Source: Girardinichthys multiradiatus
Taxonomy: Eukaryota; Chordata; Actinopteri; Cyprinodontiformes; Goodeidae
Assembly: GCF_021462225.1 (NCBI RefSeq)
Contig: NC_061795.1
Coordinates: forward strand, 496,001 to 560,000
Direction: 5' to 3'
Length of the DNA stretch: 64,000 bases
Below are positions 14,101-24,650 of this stretch, piece after piece. The notes under the pieces are model-generated. The model was not told the origin of the DNA. It made no database searches and worked only from the letters and a program-made list of their open reading frames with translations. The stretch's first letter is position 1. Each line of letters opens with the position of its first letter. The position numbers were made by a program, and so were the translations under genes.

Positions 14101-17100
14101 TTGGAGAAAAGCAGGACAGTCAGGTTGTAAAAGAGACACACATTCCAACAACCAGCACCGCCATGGAGAAAGCTGGTAAAGATAATTATCCTATAGAGTC
14201 TGAATTTAATATAGACAATAAAAAAGAAACAACTGTTAGTGATAAAGGTACACATAAGGAAGGTTATGATAAACTGCCTGAAGTCCAACCAGGGAAGGAA
14301 ATTTTCTCAGAAGGAATACACCAGGGATTTGTGGTGAAAGATGACATTGGAATGTCTTTCCGAGACATTCGTGGGGGGCCACAAGAAGATAAAGAATCTA
14401 TGGTTATTAGTCAGGAAGAGAGGATAGAAAGAGAAAAGGATGATGCACATGTTGCCGAACTGAGCAAAGAACAGAAAATGGAGAAAGAACAGGAAAAGGA
14501 CTACACCTATGAGACTGAGGACATCAAGGAGGAAAAGACAAAACCAGTTCAGGATGTAAAGATTATTTCAGAAAAGGATGCTGCAGGCAAAAAGGTAGAT
14601 GATTACACAGAGAAAGCAAAGACTGACAGCACTGAAGCAGATCAAACTAAAGAGGAAAAATGGGAGAAAGAGGAATTACAGGAGAAAGACCTGGAAAAAG
14701 GCACCAAACAACCTACACAGGAAATATCAGGAGAAGCAATATTAGCCCCTAAGTCAGATTACAAACCTGCATTTGTGGTCCAGTCATCAGATGAAGACAG
14801 AGAAGATGAAGAAGAGGAGGATATCTGTATGGGAGGAGCAGGTTCCCGGCCTTTGTCGGTGGAGTCAAGAAAATCTGACCATAATATTTCCTCTGTGTGC
14901 GTGACTTTAACTCAGACTACTCAGAAAAGTGACCAAACTAAACCCTCTATATCTCAACTTCCCACGGTGATCATACCCACACTGACAATGCAGGAACCAT
15001 CGCTGGATGAGGAAATTAAGGACTCTGGAAAAGAAGAAACCAGACTTTCACCTGAGGCTGACAAAGATGTTTTGAAACCAGAAACCATAGCTGCACCACT
15101 TTCCAAGCCAGAGTTGACTTTTGATAGTATGACATCAAAGGAGGAGGAAACATTTTATAGTACTGCAGCTGCCAAAGAAGAACCGGTGTCAGAAACTGCT
15201 GAACCAAGGCCCATGTTGTCTGCAATATCTAGCATTGACTGCCGACCAAGGTGGGCCACACTTTCGAGCACAGAAAGCCAATCCAGTGTAGAGGAAACAC
15301 TTCAACAAGAGAAACATGTACTGTTTGAGGTCAGCTCAGGTGGAGGTGGTACAGAAAAGAGAGAGCCAGATGAAAAACAAGCAAAAGAAGCAGAAAGGGA
15401 AATGGAAGGAGAAAGGGAGGTGGCATCTCCAGGACTATCACAACCTTGTTCATATTTTATGATTGATAAAGAATCAGAAGATGCTAGAGACACCACTGGC
15501 ACTGGAAAAACAGATTCATGCGACAACATTAGCTTAAAGACAGAGGTCATAAGTGGAAGCCTCAAACATGAGATGGAAACCTTTGGTGCATCTAAGTATG
15601 ATCCAGATGAAAAGCCCATCCCGAAGGGCCAAGATCTCGAGAGAAGAGAAGATTCTGAGGTTTCTCTAGGCTTCAATACTGCTTCCGATATTTGCATTGA
15701 TGATAACCGAAGAGCAAGCCAGACAGAGGCTGGAGGAGCCATGTTCCTCTTAGACGATCAACTCAAAGAGGAACCTCTGTCCTTCAGCAGAGTCGACTAT
15801 AGCCCAGTGTCCCTCACAGAGAGTGAAAAGAGCAGTCATCACAGCCAAAGTGCCTCCCCTAAAGATGAAGACAGAGAGAAAGGCCAAGAGGAAGAGAATC
15901 AGAGAGAAGAAAGAGCAGATTCACCATCTTTTGACAAGAACTATTTCTCTACAAACATGCAAGACAACAAAACATCCCAAGCTGCTGAGTCATATTCACT
16001 TAGTCCCAAAGAGGACAAACCTGAAAAATCTGAGAAAGAGAAGGAAGGAGATGCTTCAACTTCTCAAACACAACAAACAGAAGAGGGTGAGAGCATTTCA
16101 TCAAGTGCTGTCATTCAGCCTGCAGCCACCTCATTAGGACAAGAAAGTATTCTTGCATCAAGGGGTCACTCAGACCTAGGGGCGACTAGTGGAACTTTTG
16201 AAGAAGTCACAGAGAGAGAGAAGAGCGAAGAACAGAATGAAAAGTCTGCCGAGTCATTCAAGAACAAAGAGGAAAGTTCTGATCATCCAAAGGAAAAGGA
16301 CGGTTCTCCATCTGGTCGGCATTCACCCGCAGAAAAAGATATCTTACCTCAGCGTCCATCATCTTCAGTGAACCAAGATACACCTACGAACTCAAGCAGT
16401 AGTACCACAGCAATGTGTGTAGGACTTGATATTGATGATAATGTTCTAGCATCTGATTACAGCAAAATTAGCAGCTCTGTTCCTTGTAAATCCTTAAATT
16501 TTCCAGAGGGAAAAGAGATCCTAATGGACAAAAGGCTGCTGGTAGAGGGAGAAGATTTTAATGTTGACGATAATGACGAGGAAGACGAAGAGGAAGAAGA
16601 AGAGGAAGTGTCGAGTGATGTAGATATCGAAAAGGGAGCGAGGGAGCAGTCTGAAAAAGAGATGTGCCGGCGTAGTTCTGCTGACAGCATCAAGTTGGAG
16701 GAGACAGAGGACTTGAATAAAATATCTCAGTTGTCTGAATCAAGTTTGCTCAAAGAGCAGTCAGCCTGTAAAACAACTCCTGATGATGACTCAGCTTTAC
16801 AAGTTGAAGATACAGGTAAAACAGATGGCGGTGGCAAAGTGGCATTAAAACCTCCTGAGCCAAAGAGTGAAGATGAAGTCAGAGCAACTAAAATGGGTGA
16901 AAGTGGTTCTACAGCACTAGATGCTCAAAAACATTCTGTTGCAACAAAAGTAGAACACAAAGACAAAGCTGATTATTTACCTGAACCTACAACAATAACG
17001 ACAAGGTCGCCACCAATGGATCACTTTTCTTCATCTGCAGTACTAAAGGAAGATGATACCAACATTTTACATTCACCAGAGTGTCCGTTTGCGACAAAGG

Positions 17101-20100
17101 AAGCAACATCTGATCATTCTGAGGTAATGTCCAAGCCAGCATCTAGTCCTCTGTTTTCTGAGAGAGGGGATGATATTGGGCTGAGCAGATCTGGAGGTTT
17201 TTCTGAGCATTTTCATGGCGAGGACAGTCAGGTTGGGCTAAATGTGGAAAAGCAAGAACTCTCTGGGCTCTCAGATGCCTCCAGGCAGTCCATGCCAAGT
17301 GACATTAAATATTTTGGCCAAGGTCTAAATGTTGGCCAGACCACAGACATCATGGCAGAACATATAACTACCTCATCGGGTTGCTCCTACACCACCCTAA
17401 CGTACTCTTCTTCAGGATACTCCTCTACATCGTACAATGGTTCATCTTCTGCCTCAACGTCTGCTCTTTTGAGCCGGGACATGGGAGAGAAAGTTGCAGG
17501 TTTCACAGCACCAACTTCTGAGGTACCTTTGGCCAAAGAGGAACTTCCATTCAAAGCAACATCTACAAGCTCATGCTTTGGAGGTTTTCAGAGAGACGAG
17601 TACCTGGAGGTGATGACAAAGCCTGCAGAAGTGTCAAAACCATCATCTCTAAGCTCATCCACAACTCTTAAGCAGTCTGAGGCACAAGAACAAAAGCTGA
17701 GCACTGAGATACCAACCTCCATCCCATCAAGTTCTCTACAAAGTGTAATACCAGTAGATGTGCCAGACAGTCCTTCTACATCAGAGGCTCACTTTGATGT
17801 CTCTCCTCTCCAAAGGGCTGCTTCCTCTGACCAGGGGTCTAAGGACCGGGAGCCTGAAACACTTGAACTGGAGGACTGCACCCTGCCATGTCGCATTGAA
17901 TGTCAAAAAATCCAAGTGTCTGACCCAAAAGAGGCTTTCTCCCAAGTTACTAAGTTGTATTCAGCTGGAAGTACAGTTTGGTTCACAGAGAAAAATACAG
18001 TCACCATCACCTCTACCAGTACTGAGTCTAAACCCGGCGTGACGACAGAAACAACTCAACATGGAGCCCCGATAACTCCACCCAGTGACAGTAGAGCCAC
18101 TCAAACCTCATGTGCCACAACAGACTTAAAGGATATGAAAACAAAGGAAGCTATTGCACTTATGAAGGAAGATGTCCATGTGGAGGAAAAAGAAAAAAGT
18201 GGAAAAGATGAGAAGACAGAGACATTTAGAGACATGGGTACCAAACAAAAAATACAAGAGAAGAAACTGGATGAAAAGTCTTGTGAAGACAAAAGTACAG
18301 AAGATAAAAAAGAAACAGCTGACCCCAAGGTGAGAGAAAAGGTAGAGACTGGGAAACAAGAGGAGACAGAAAGAGTGGAGGACAAAGGTTTATTGGAGAA
18401 GCCATCAGAGAGGTTAGAGTTAAGGAGAAAGAGCAGTTTATCTGACTGGGAGCTTCTGCAGAGGCCTGAGGACTATCCGGGTACGCCTCCACCACACTGC
18501 GATGATGAAGAGGAGGAAGAAGATGAGGAAACTAGGGAATGGAGGGCCACTTCTCACGTTATGTCCATGTCCACCTCAGCAGACCCTTACCACACAGAAG
18601 CACCTAGCAAAGGAGACATAAAGACTGCTCGTCCCTCTGACCTGAACACTGGAGCAACTTCTTCTGCCTGCTCTGAAGCCTACTCATCCTGTGAATATAA
18701 ACACCGCAAGGGCGAACTTTCTCCATCCTTCATCAACCCCAGTCCTCACCAACTCTCTAGTGATGAGGGTGAAGAAGATGGACACAGTGACCGTTCCCAG
18801 GAAGGAGAGGAGGATGATAATGACCAACACTCAGTGAAAAGGAGGTCGCACAAGCACCACCAGAGTCACCATGTTGAAGCTGGACAGGGGACTCACCAGC
18901 TGTCTGGGGCAATGTCCTCTGGTTTGGCTGTCACATTAGCTGGGGAAGAAACACCTCCAACATCAGTCAGCGAGTCTTTACCTTCACAGTCAGACTCTGA
19001 TGTCCCTCCAGAAACCGAAGAGTGTCCATCCATAACTGCAGAGGGAAACCTGGACTCTGACGAAGACGCAGAGCATCTGCCAGTAGACAGATCGGCCTCT
19101 GGAGTTGGGAGCAGCCACCATGGATCTTCACCACGTTCTCAGAAACCAAATGATCCCCTCCCAACCCCAATGAAGGACCCCCTGCCCCACCCTCCCCATC
19201 CAGATGTCTGCATGGTCGACCCAGATGCTCTTCTCAATGACCACAGCAGCACAGAGAAACTTCTAAAGAAAAAAGGTCTCAGAAAGGGCAAACCAAAGTC
19301 AGCCTCTCCTGCTCGTAAGGGTGATGCCAGGAAGAGGTCTTCTACGCCAGTGAAGTCCAAGGACTCCGCCTCACCTCGATCCGCCTCGCTCAGGAGAAAG
19401 GACACAGACAAAAGCTCTAGACTGATCAAAATGTCTGAGATGCAAGGCTCGAGGAGTGAGCTCCTCAACTCTGGGAAAGGGTTGGTCAACGGCATGAAGA
19501 GCTGTTCAGGTGTGTTATTGTCCTCATTTCTTTCAACACAACATCGCCCTGAAAATATGTAGGTCCCAGTCTAATTGAAACTTAATTCACATTACGTTAG
19601 ACATGTCAAACATGCAAAGAATGGGCGTGGCGGTGGTAAAGAGCATGAACCTCAAAGACTTAGACCTTATCACCAGAGATAATTATTATTTAATTTCCCT
19701 TTGGGATTAATAAAGTATTTTTGAATTGAATTGAATTGAATAAATACCAGTGTAAAAAGAAGAAATGTAAAAAGCTGGTCTGCAATTATAAGAAGACACT
19801 GTAATGTCAAAAAAGATTTTTCCTCTAAAGTTCCTCTAATGTGTATCTTTCATTTCCAGGAAACAGCTCTCAAAAAACTGGTACAGCTGTTCCCCCAGGA
19901 CCACCTATATATGTAGACCTGGCCTATGTGCCCAACCACTGCAGTGCCAAGAATGTGGACCAGGAGTTCTTCAAGAGAGTGCGGGCTGCATACTACGTGG
20001 TGAGCGGGAATGACCCGGGAAGTGGAGAGCCTAGCCGTGGAGTTCTGGATGCTCTGCTGGAGGGTAAAGCTCAGTGGGGCTCCAATTTACAGGTACCTGC

Positions 20101-23100
20101 AAGTCATTTATGTAGGGAATGATAAAGATGGGGGACTGTTAAATGAAGACATTTCTAAGGCTACCTAATTATTTATGAAGCAAAGTTTATGAGTCTCATT
20201 AATAAAATGTATTTTCCTATCTCAAATCTATCAATGATCTAGAAGATTCAGTTCTTTAGCTTGATCAGGGAGCCTTAACTGTTTATTTTACAGAAAGAAC
20301 AGAAAAGAATATATTATTACATTTGATTTATTCTTAATTTAGAAATTTTATTTGAAAAGGGAATTATTATATTGGAACTAGTCTCCTAAGGAATCAATAA
20401 ATAACCTGTTAGTAATCATACTGTTAAATACTATATTGCCAAAAGTATTCACTTCTCTGCTTTCACACACACTTGAGTGACCTCTCATTTTTAATTCATA
20501 AGCTTTGATATGATGTTGGCCCATCCTTTGCAGCTATACAGCTTCAGCTCTTGTGTGAGGACTTTCCACTAGGTTTGGGAATGTTTTTATGTTCATAACC
20601 CCGTCTGTGCCAAACTTTACACTTGACACAATACAAACAGGCAAGTGCCATTCTACTGACAAGTCTCGAACCCTGACTCATCAATTTGATTGCCACACAG
20701 AGAACCATGATCCGTTCTTAGTGCTCTAAATTGTAGTTTTACAGCAGTGCGTCCAATGCTCGGCGATGCACTTAGTGAGGTAAAGCTTAGATACACCTGG
20801 TCAGCCATGGAAAACCATTCCATGAAGCTTTTACTGTCCTGGGGCTAACCATAAACCCACATGAAGTTTGGACATCTGTAGCTGCTGACTCTGCAGAAAG
20901 TTGTTGACCTCTGTTCTGTCACTGACCCCACTCCTAGATTTCATGTGGACTACTCCTTTGTGCCTGAGTTGCTGTCATCCCCAATCACTTCGCCTTTGTT
21001 ATAATACCACTATCAGCTGACTGGAATATGTCATAGTGAGGAAATTTCACAACTGGACTTATTGCCCAGGTGGCATCCTATCATGGTACTACCTTGGAAT
21101 TCATTGTCCTACTGAGAGTGACCCATTCTTTCAGAAATGTTTGTAGAAGCTGTCTGTGCACCTAGGTGTTGGATTTTAAATACCTGTGGCCATGGAATTG
21201 GTTGGAACAATGATTTAGAGGGGTGAGCGAGTACTTTTGGCAAAATAGTTTATGATTAATTAAGTAAAGAAAAAGAACAAAACAAAACATAAAACAAACC
21301 TTAAATCTAATTACTTCAACAGAAAATCCTTGACTTTGAGTTTTCTTGCATAATTTGGCACCTGACATAACTTTAAAGGGAAGGATTAGAAGAGCGGATA
21401 AAAAGGAAAATTCTGATGCCAGAAATCAGCCTTAATTATAAAATAAGACAAGAGCGTACCTATTATTGGGTCAGATGGCTGTTTGCTTATTCAGAACCAA
21501 CTAAGGTTTCTGCTTTAGGTTCAACTCACAGCCCTCTCTCTATCCGTTGGAGGGATTGTCTACCTTGACTTTCATAGTTTGGATGTTCTTTCAGAATTTA
21601 GAAAACAAACAAAAAAAAGCTTTCTTGTTGGATAAGCTGGACTGTCTGTGTCGCAGGTGTGTGTGAAGGGATAACTAAAGAAAAGTTGCTGGCACTTTAA
21701 AGAATTTTAACCAAGTGTATCTAAGGTGGATAAATCCAATTGGGCCAAACCTCTCAGAGGTTTGTTAAAGAACATTAGTGAACAAACAGCATCAGGAAGA
21801 CCAAGAAACACAGCAGACAGGTAAGGGAGAAAGCTTTGGAGAAATTTAAAGCAGGGCTGGGTTATAAAACAATATTCCAACCTTTGGACATTTACAGTGC
21901 CTTGCGAAAGTATTCAGCCCCCTTGAACTTTTCAAGCTCTTGCCACATTTCAGGCTTCAAACATAAAGATATAAAATTCTAATTTTGTGTGAAGAATAAA
22001 CAACAAGTGGGACACAATCGTGAAGTGGAATGAAATTTATTGGATGTGTCAAACTTTTTTAACAAATAAAAAACTGAAAAGTGGGGCGTGTAATATTATT
22101 CAGCCTCCTTGCATTAATACTTTGTAGCGCCACCCTTTGCTGCAATTACAGCTGCAAGTCTCTTGGGGTTTGTCTCTATCAGTTTTCACATCAAGAGACT
22201 GAAATTCTTGTCCATTCTTCCTTGTAAAACAGCTGGAGCTCAGTGAGGTTGGATGGAGAGCGTTCGTGAACAGCAGTCTTCAGCTCTTTCCACAGATTCT
22301 CGATTGGATTCAGGTCTGGACTTTGACTAGGCCATTCCAACACCTGGATACGTTTATTTGTGAACCATTCCATTGTAGATTTGGCTTTATGTTTTGGATC
22401 ATTGTCTTGTTGGAAGATTAATCTCCGTCCCAGTCTCAGGTCTCTTGCAGACTCCAACAGGTTTTCTTCCAGAATGGTTCTGTATTTGGTCCCATCCATC
22501 TTCTCATCAATTTTGACCATCTTCTCTGTCCCTGCTGATGAAAAGCAGGCCCAAACCATGATGCTGCCACCACCATGTTTGACAGTGGGGATGGTGTGTT
22601 CAGGGTGATGAGCTGTGTTGCTTTTACACCAAACATATCGTTTTGCATTGTGGCCAAACAGTTTGATTTTGGTTTCATCTGACCAGAGCACCTTCTTCCA
22701 CATGTTTGGTGTGTTTCTCCCAGGTGGCTTGTGGCAAACTTTAAACGAGACTTTTTATGGATATCTTTGAGAAATGGTTTTCTTCTTGCCACTCTTCCAT
22801 AAAGGCCAGATTTATGCAGTGTACGACTGATTGTTGTTCTATGGACAGATTCTCCCACCTCAGCTGTAGATCTCTGCAGTTCATCCAGAGTGATCATGGG
22901 CCTCTTGGCTGCATCTCTGATCAGTCTTCTCCTTGTTCTAGATGAAAGTTTAGAGGGACAGTCGGGTCTTGGTAGATTTGCAGTGGTCTGATACTCCTTC
23001 CATTTCAATATGATTGCTTGCACAGTGCTCCTTGGGATGTTTAAAGCTTGGGAAATCTTTTTGTATCCAAATCCGTCTTTAAACTTCTCCACAACAGTAT

Positions 23101-24650
23101 CTCGGACCTGCCTGGTGTGTTCCTTGGTCTTCATGATGCTCTCTGTGCTTTGAACAGAACCCTGAGACTATCACAGAGCAGGTGCATTTATACGGAGACT
23201 TGATTACACACAGGTGGATTATATTTATCATCATCAGTCATTTGGGACAACATTGGATCATTCAGAGATCCTCACTGAACTTCTGGAGTCAGTTTGCTGC
23301 TCTGAAAATAAAGGGGCTGAATAATTTTGCACGCCCACTTTTCAGTTTTTTATTTGTTAAAAAAGTTTGACACATCCAATAAATTTCATTCCACTTCATG
23401 ATTGTGTCCCACTTGTTGTTGATTCTTCACAAAAAATTAGAATTTTATATCTTTATGTTTGAAGCCTGAAATGTGGCAAGAGGTTGACCAGTTCAAGAGG
23501 GCCGAATATGTTCGTAAGGCACTGTAATTTAGTCCCTAATCCAAAATGGAAACCGTGTGGCACACACCTATCATATATGCCACACAAGCTTGAAAGATTT
23601 GGTGGAAAACTACCATTGCAGCTGGGAAACATGGTAGTGGTGGCAGCATAATGCGGTGGGGTTGCTTCTCTTTCACAGGGACAAGGAAGCTGACCAGAAT
23701 TGATAGGTAGATGGATCAGGTTAAATAAAGGGCTACCTGAAATACATTCTGATCGAGTCTGTGAAAGACTTGAGACTGGAGCAGAGGTTCTCCTTCCAGA
23801 ATGACCGTAAACATGCAGCCAGAAGCTACAATGGAATTGCTAAGATCAAAGCATATTCATATGTAAGAATGGCCTAGTCTAAGTCTAGACCTAAATCTAA
23901 TTGAGAATCAGTAGCAAGACTTGATAACTAATGTTCACAGACACTCTCCTTTGACTAAACTTGAGCTAATGGGGCGACCATGGCAATGGTGGCAGGGGTT
24001 CATCTTGTAACTGGTGGGTTGCCGGTTGGAGCCCCGCTATGTCTGTCTCAGTCGTTGTGTCCTTGGGCAAGACTCTTTACCCGCCTTGCCTGATGATGGT
24101 GGTCAGAGGGCTTGGTGGCGCTGATTGTATGGCAGCCTCAGTTCTGTCAGTCTGCCCCAGGGCAGCAGTGGACACAATGTAGCTCACAACTCAGTGTGTG
24201 AATGTGTGGATGACTGAATGTAGTCTCTGGGTCTTGATAAAGCGCTATACAAGTACAGGCCATTAACCATTTAATAAGTTCAGTCTAGATGTGTAATTCT
24301 GTTACTGTATTTGCAATGAAAGGTTGTTGGACCGAAATGTATGTTAAATACTACACCAGATTTGATTCATCAAAAAAATGTTTAGTTTTTTTATGTCACA
24401 ATTGTTAACTACTTAAAAAATGTAGAAATGCTTTGCAAAGCCCTGTACATTTCTTCCATTGCTTTGAATAAACAATTTAATCGTGATGTGACAGGTGACA
24501 GTGATACCGACTCATGACACAGAGGTGACCCGGGACTGGTACCAGCAGACCCACGAGAGACAGCAGGACTTGAACATCATGGTTCTCGCCTCCAGCAGTA
24601 CAGTCGTCATGCAGGACGAGTCGTTCCCCGCCTGCAAGATCGAGTTCTGA
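3979..24650 (+). CDS. map1a: Microtubule-associated protein 1A, 5'-truncated by window edge (spliced: 5 exons)
   Basis: MAP1A binds and stabilises microtubules, mainly in neuronal dendrites and axons. The family precursor is cut into a heavy chain and a C-terminal light chain (LC2). Exons 3979-4061, 4364-4501, 8157-19509, 19860-20092 and 24495-24650 join in frame to give 3,986 residues ending in ACKIEF and TGA. The MAP1A rather than MAP1B assignment rests on FNILVDGGS, YPVATQKD, YSETEQTISDEEIHEE, LAEEEHVSSATSITE, EKGAREQ and PVDR near the end, all closer to remembered mammalian MAP1A. Exons coding the first roughly 80 residues are not in the window. Mammalian MAP1A has about 2,800-3,000 residues, so this protein is much longer, mostly through its middle. 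Teleosts may keep two paralogues (map1aa/map1ab), and I cannot tell which this is. Confidence 0.95.
4364..4501 (+). CDS. map1a: map1a coding exon
   Basis: Acceptor 'ctttaccccag' and donor 'gtgagt' bound 46 full codons, phase 0 on both sides. The translation contains DSAGHKLLVLSGQSLEHSG and FTYQTFSQIFADPA. It lines up with the MAP1B segment DAARHKLLVLTGQ ... FQNFIEIFTD from family knowledge. Part of the conserved MAP1 N-terminal domain. Confidence 0.9.
4830..5160 (+). mobile_element. Tc1/mariner fragment
   Basis: Plus-strand pieces 'caagaagaaaaccattgttaaaag' (ARRKPLLK), 'ctctgatgaaatgagacc' (SDE-like), and 'catggtggtggcagtgtcatgctgtgggg' (HGGGSVMLWG) follow in transposase order. Frames are broken and the ends are missing. 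Confidence 0.75.
5240..6327 (+). mobile_element. 5'-truncated Tc1-like element of the 'cctaataaagtggcc' group
   Basis: The right end reads 'gtgtacctaataaagtggccggtgagtg', the characteristic terminus of a teleost Tc1 group. Inside, plus-strand frames give HFHALPSLRFTENGRKKRK, and 'aacaggagattc' with MPPRIKAVLKAKGGPTRY at the C-terminus. Many stops and shifts interrupt the frame. No matching left terminus was found. Confidence 0.8.
6335..6410. mobile_element. Tc1-like terminal-repeat fragment
   Basis: 'tacaaaagtattcacccctcttgaaccttttcacattttgtc' is the typical outer part of a Tc1-like terminal inverted repeat. No partner end directly downstream is clear. Confidence 0.6.
6540..7840 (+). other. 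map1a intron, mostly unrecognised
   Basis: AT-rich sequence. Short open frames at 6916-7104, 7505-7786 and 7605-7808 show no family likeness. Confidence 0.35.
7840..8035. mobile_element. Tc1-like right terminal fragment next to a map1a acceptor
   Basis: 'tttgtaaaacgtcttaaac...tcacaataaagcactactttgtgttgctctgtcac' and final 'aatactttttccaggcactgta' match Tc1-like right ends. It stops about 120 bp before the giant map1a exon. Confidence 0.65.
8157..19509 (+). CDS. map1a: map1a giant exon (N-terminal MBL-like domain, K-rich microtubule-binding and acidic regions)
   Basis: One uninterrupted frame of 3,784 codons, acceptor 'tttcctgcag', donor 'gtgtgt', phase 0 in and phase 1 out. Order of parts: conserved N-terminal domain (8157-9200, with LLTHIGADNLPGINGLL resembling a degenerate metallo-beta-lactamase fold); lysine-rich block with KKEK/KKD clusters at 9290-9700, the type of sequence that binds microtubules in MAP1 proteins; acidic Glu runs near 10130-10240, 11143-11180, 16570-16610 and 18505-18530; a long K/E/D-rich low-complexity middle (11.5-16.6 kb); a Ser/Thr/Pro-rich part; and a conserved C-terminal stretch with ELSPSFINPSP, SDSDVPPETEECPSITAE and KGLVNG before the light-chain exons. 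The Met codon at 8304 (MEGVTEF) corresponds to the start used for the 2,803-residue human form. Long antisense open frames here are composition artefacts. Confidence 0.95.
19684..19742 (+). repeat. LINE 3'-tail fragment with GAATT repeats
   Basis: 'ttaatttccctttgggattaataaagtatttttgaattgaattgaattgaat' is the 3' tail also found next to the Rex1-type LINE at 56155-56205 in opposite orientation. Only the tail is present, ending in tandem 'gaatt'. It lies inside the short map1a intron 19510-19859. Confidence 0.75.
19860..20092 (+). CDS. map1a: map1a exon, light chain LC2 conserved domain (first part)
   Basis: Acceptor 'catttccag', donor 'gtacct'. One base from the giant exon plus GA makes Gly, then the frame continues through PPIYVDLAYVPNHCSAKN, DQEFFKRVRAAYYVVSGND and GVLDALLEGKAQWGSNLQ. 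This is the strongly conserved C-terminal MAP1 light-chain domain, which carries microtubule and actin contacts in the family. It ends in phase 0. Confidence 0.95.
20433..21250 (-). mobile_element. Internally deleted non-autonomous Tc1-like element
   Basis: Left end 'ctatattgccaaaagtattcact' and right end 'gagtacttttggcaaaatagttta' are inverted repeats. Inside, 'caaactttacacttgacacaat', 'ggaaaaccattccatgaagct', 'gcagaaagttgttgacctctg' and 'ggtggcatcctatcatggtac' are antisense pieces of a known teleost Tc1 transposase gene in proper order, with gaps between them. The element is therefore a shortened derivative of about 0.8 kb. Confidence 0.8.
21895..23524 (-). mobile_element. Full-length Tc1-like transposon, nested, with TA target duplication
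   Basis: Terminal inverted repeats of about 200 bp start 'cagtgccttgcgaaagtattcagcccccttgaa' on the left and end 'aaggcactg' on the right. TA flanks both sides (21893-21894, 23525-23526). The transposase gene runs on the minus strand, 23134 to 22191, in two overlapping frames. The element lies in the last map1a intron. Confidence 0.93.
22191..23134 (-). pseudogene. Tc1 transposase, frameshifted
   Basis: Tc1 transposases bind the element's ends and cut and paste it at TA. Frame 1 (from Met at 23134) starts MKTKEHTRQVRDTVVEKF and carries the paired helix-turn-helix region through SRTLHKSGLYGRVARRKPFL to HLGE. Near 22700-22710 the frame shifts; 'gagaaacacacc' has two extra bases compared with the expected HLGDTPNMW. 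Frame 2 continues MWKKVLWSDETK, GGGSIMVWACFS, QQDNDPKHKAK and DLNPIENLWKEL. The D, D and E positions are all present. Only the single shift seems to disable it. Confidence 0.9.
23970..24280 (+). repeat. SINE-like dispersed repeat
   Basis: 'ggggcgaccatggcaatggtggcagg', 'ttgccggttggagcccc' (looks like a degenerate tRNA B box), 'cgttgtgtccttgggcaagactctttacccgccttgcc', 'tctgtcagtctgccccagggcag' and 'aaagcgctatacaagta' are a block I recognise as highly repeated in teleost genomes. The RNA polymerase III origin is an inference from the B-box-like stretch. Confidence 0.6.
24495..24650 (+). CDS. map1a: map1a last coding exon, LC2 C-terminus and stop
   Basis: Acceptor 'gatgtgacag' precedes 24495. 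The 51 codons read VTVIPTHDTEVTRDWYQQTH ... VLASSSTVVMQDESFPACKIEF, then TGA at 24648-24650. This is almost identical to the end of MAP1A/MAP1B in other vertebrates. A 4.4 kb repeat-filled intron separates it from the previous exon. Confidence 0.96.
   Translation: MTVIPTHDTEVTRDWYQQTHERQQDLNIMVLASSSTVVMQDESFPACKIEF

Larger units (their letters stand above)
21650..23965 (+). mobile_element. Older Tc1 element, split by a nested Tc1 insertion
   Basis: Left part 21650-21892 encodes SGRPRNTAD and a 'ekfkaglgyk'-like stretch of the DNA-binding region. The right part 23527-23965 holds 'gctgggaaacatggtagtggtggcagcat' and 'gggacaaggaagctgaccagaattgatagg', the catalytic part. Both are plus strand, decayed, and separated exactly by the minus-strand element 21895-23524. 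Confidence 0.75.

Noticed and set aside
15823..16371. Plus-strand Lys/Arg-rich frames inside the giant map1a exon
   Set aside because: Shifted reading of E/S/K-rich codons of map1a; the main frame is continuous and conserved.
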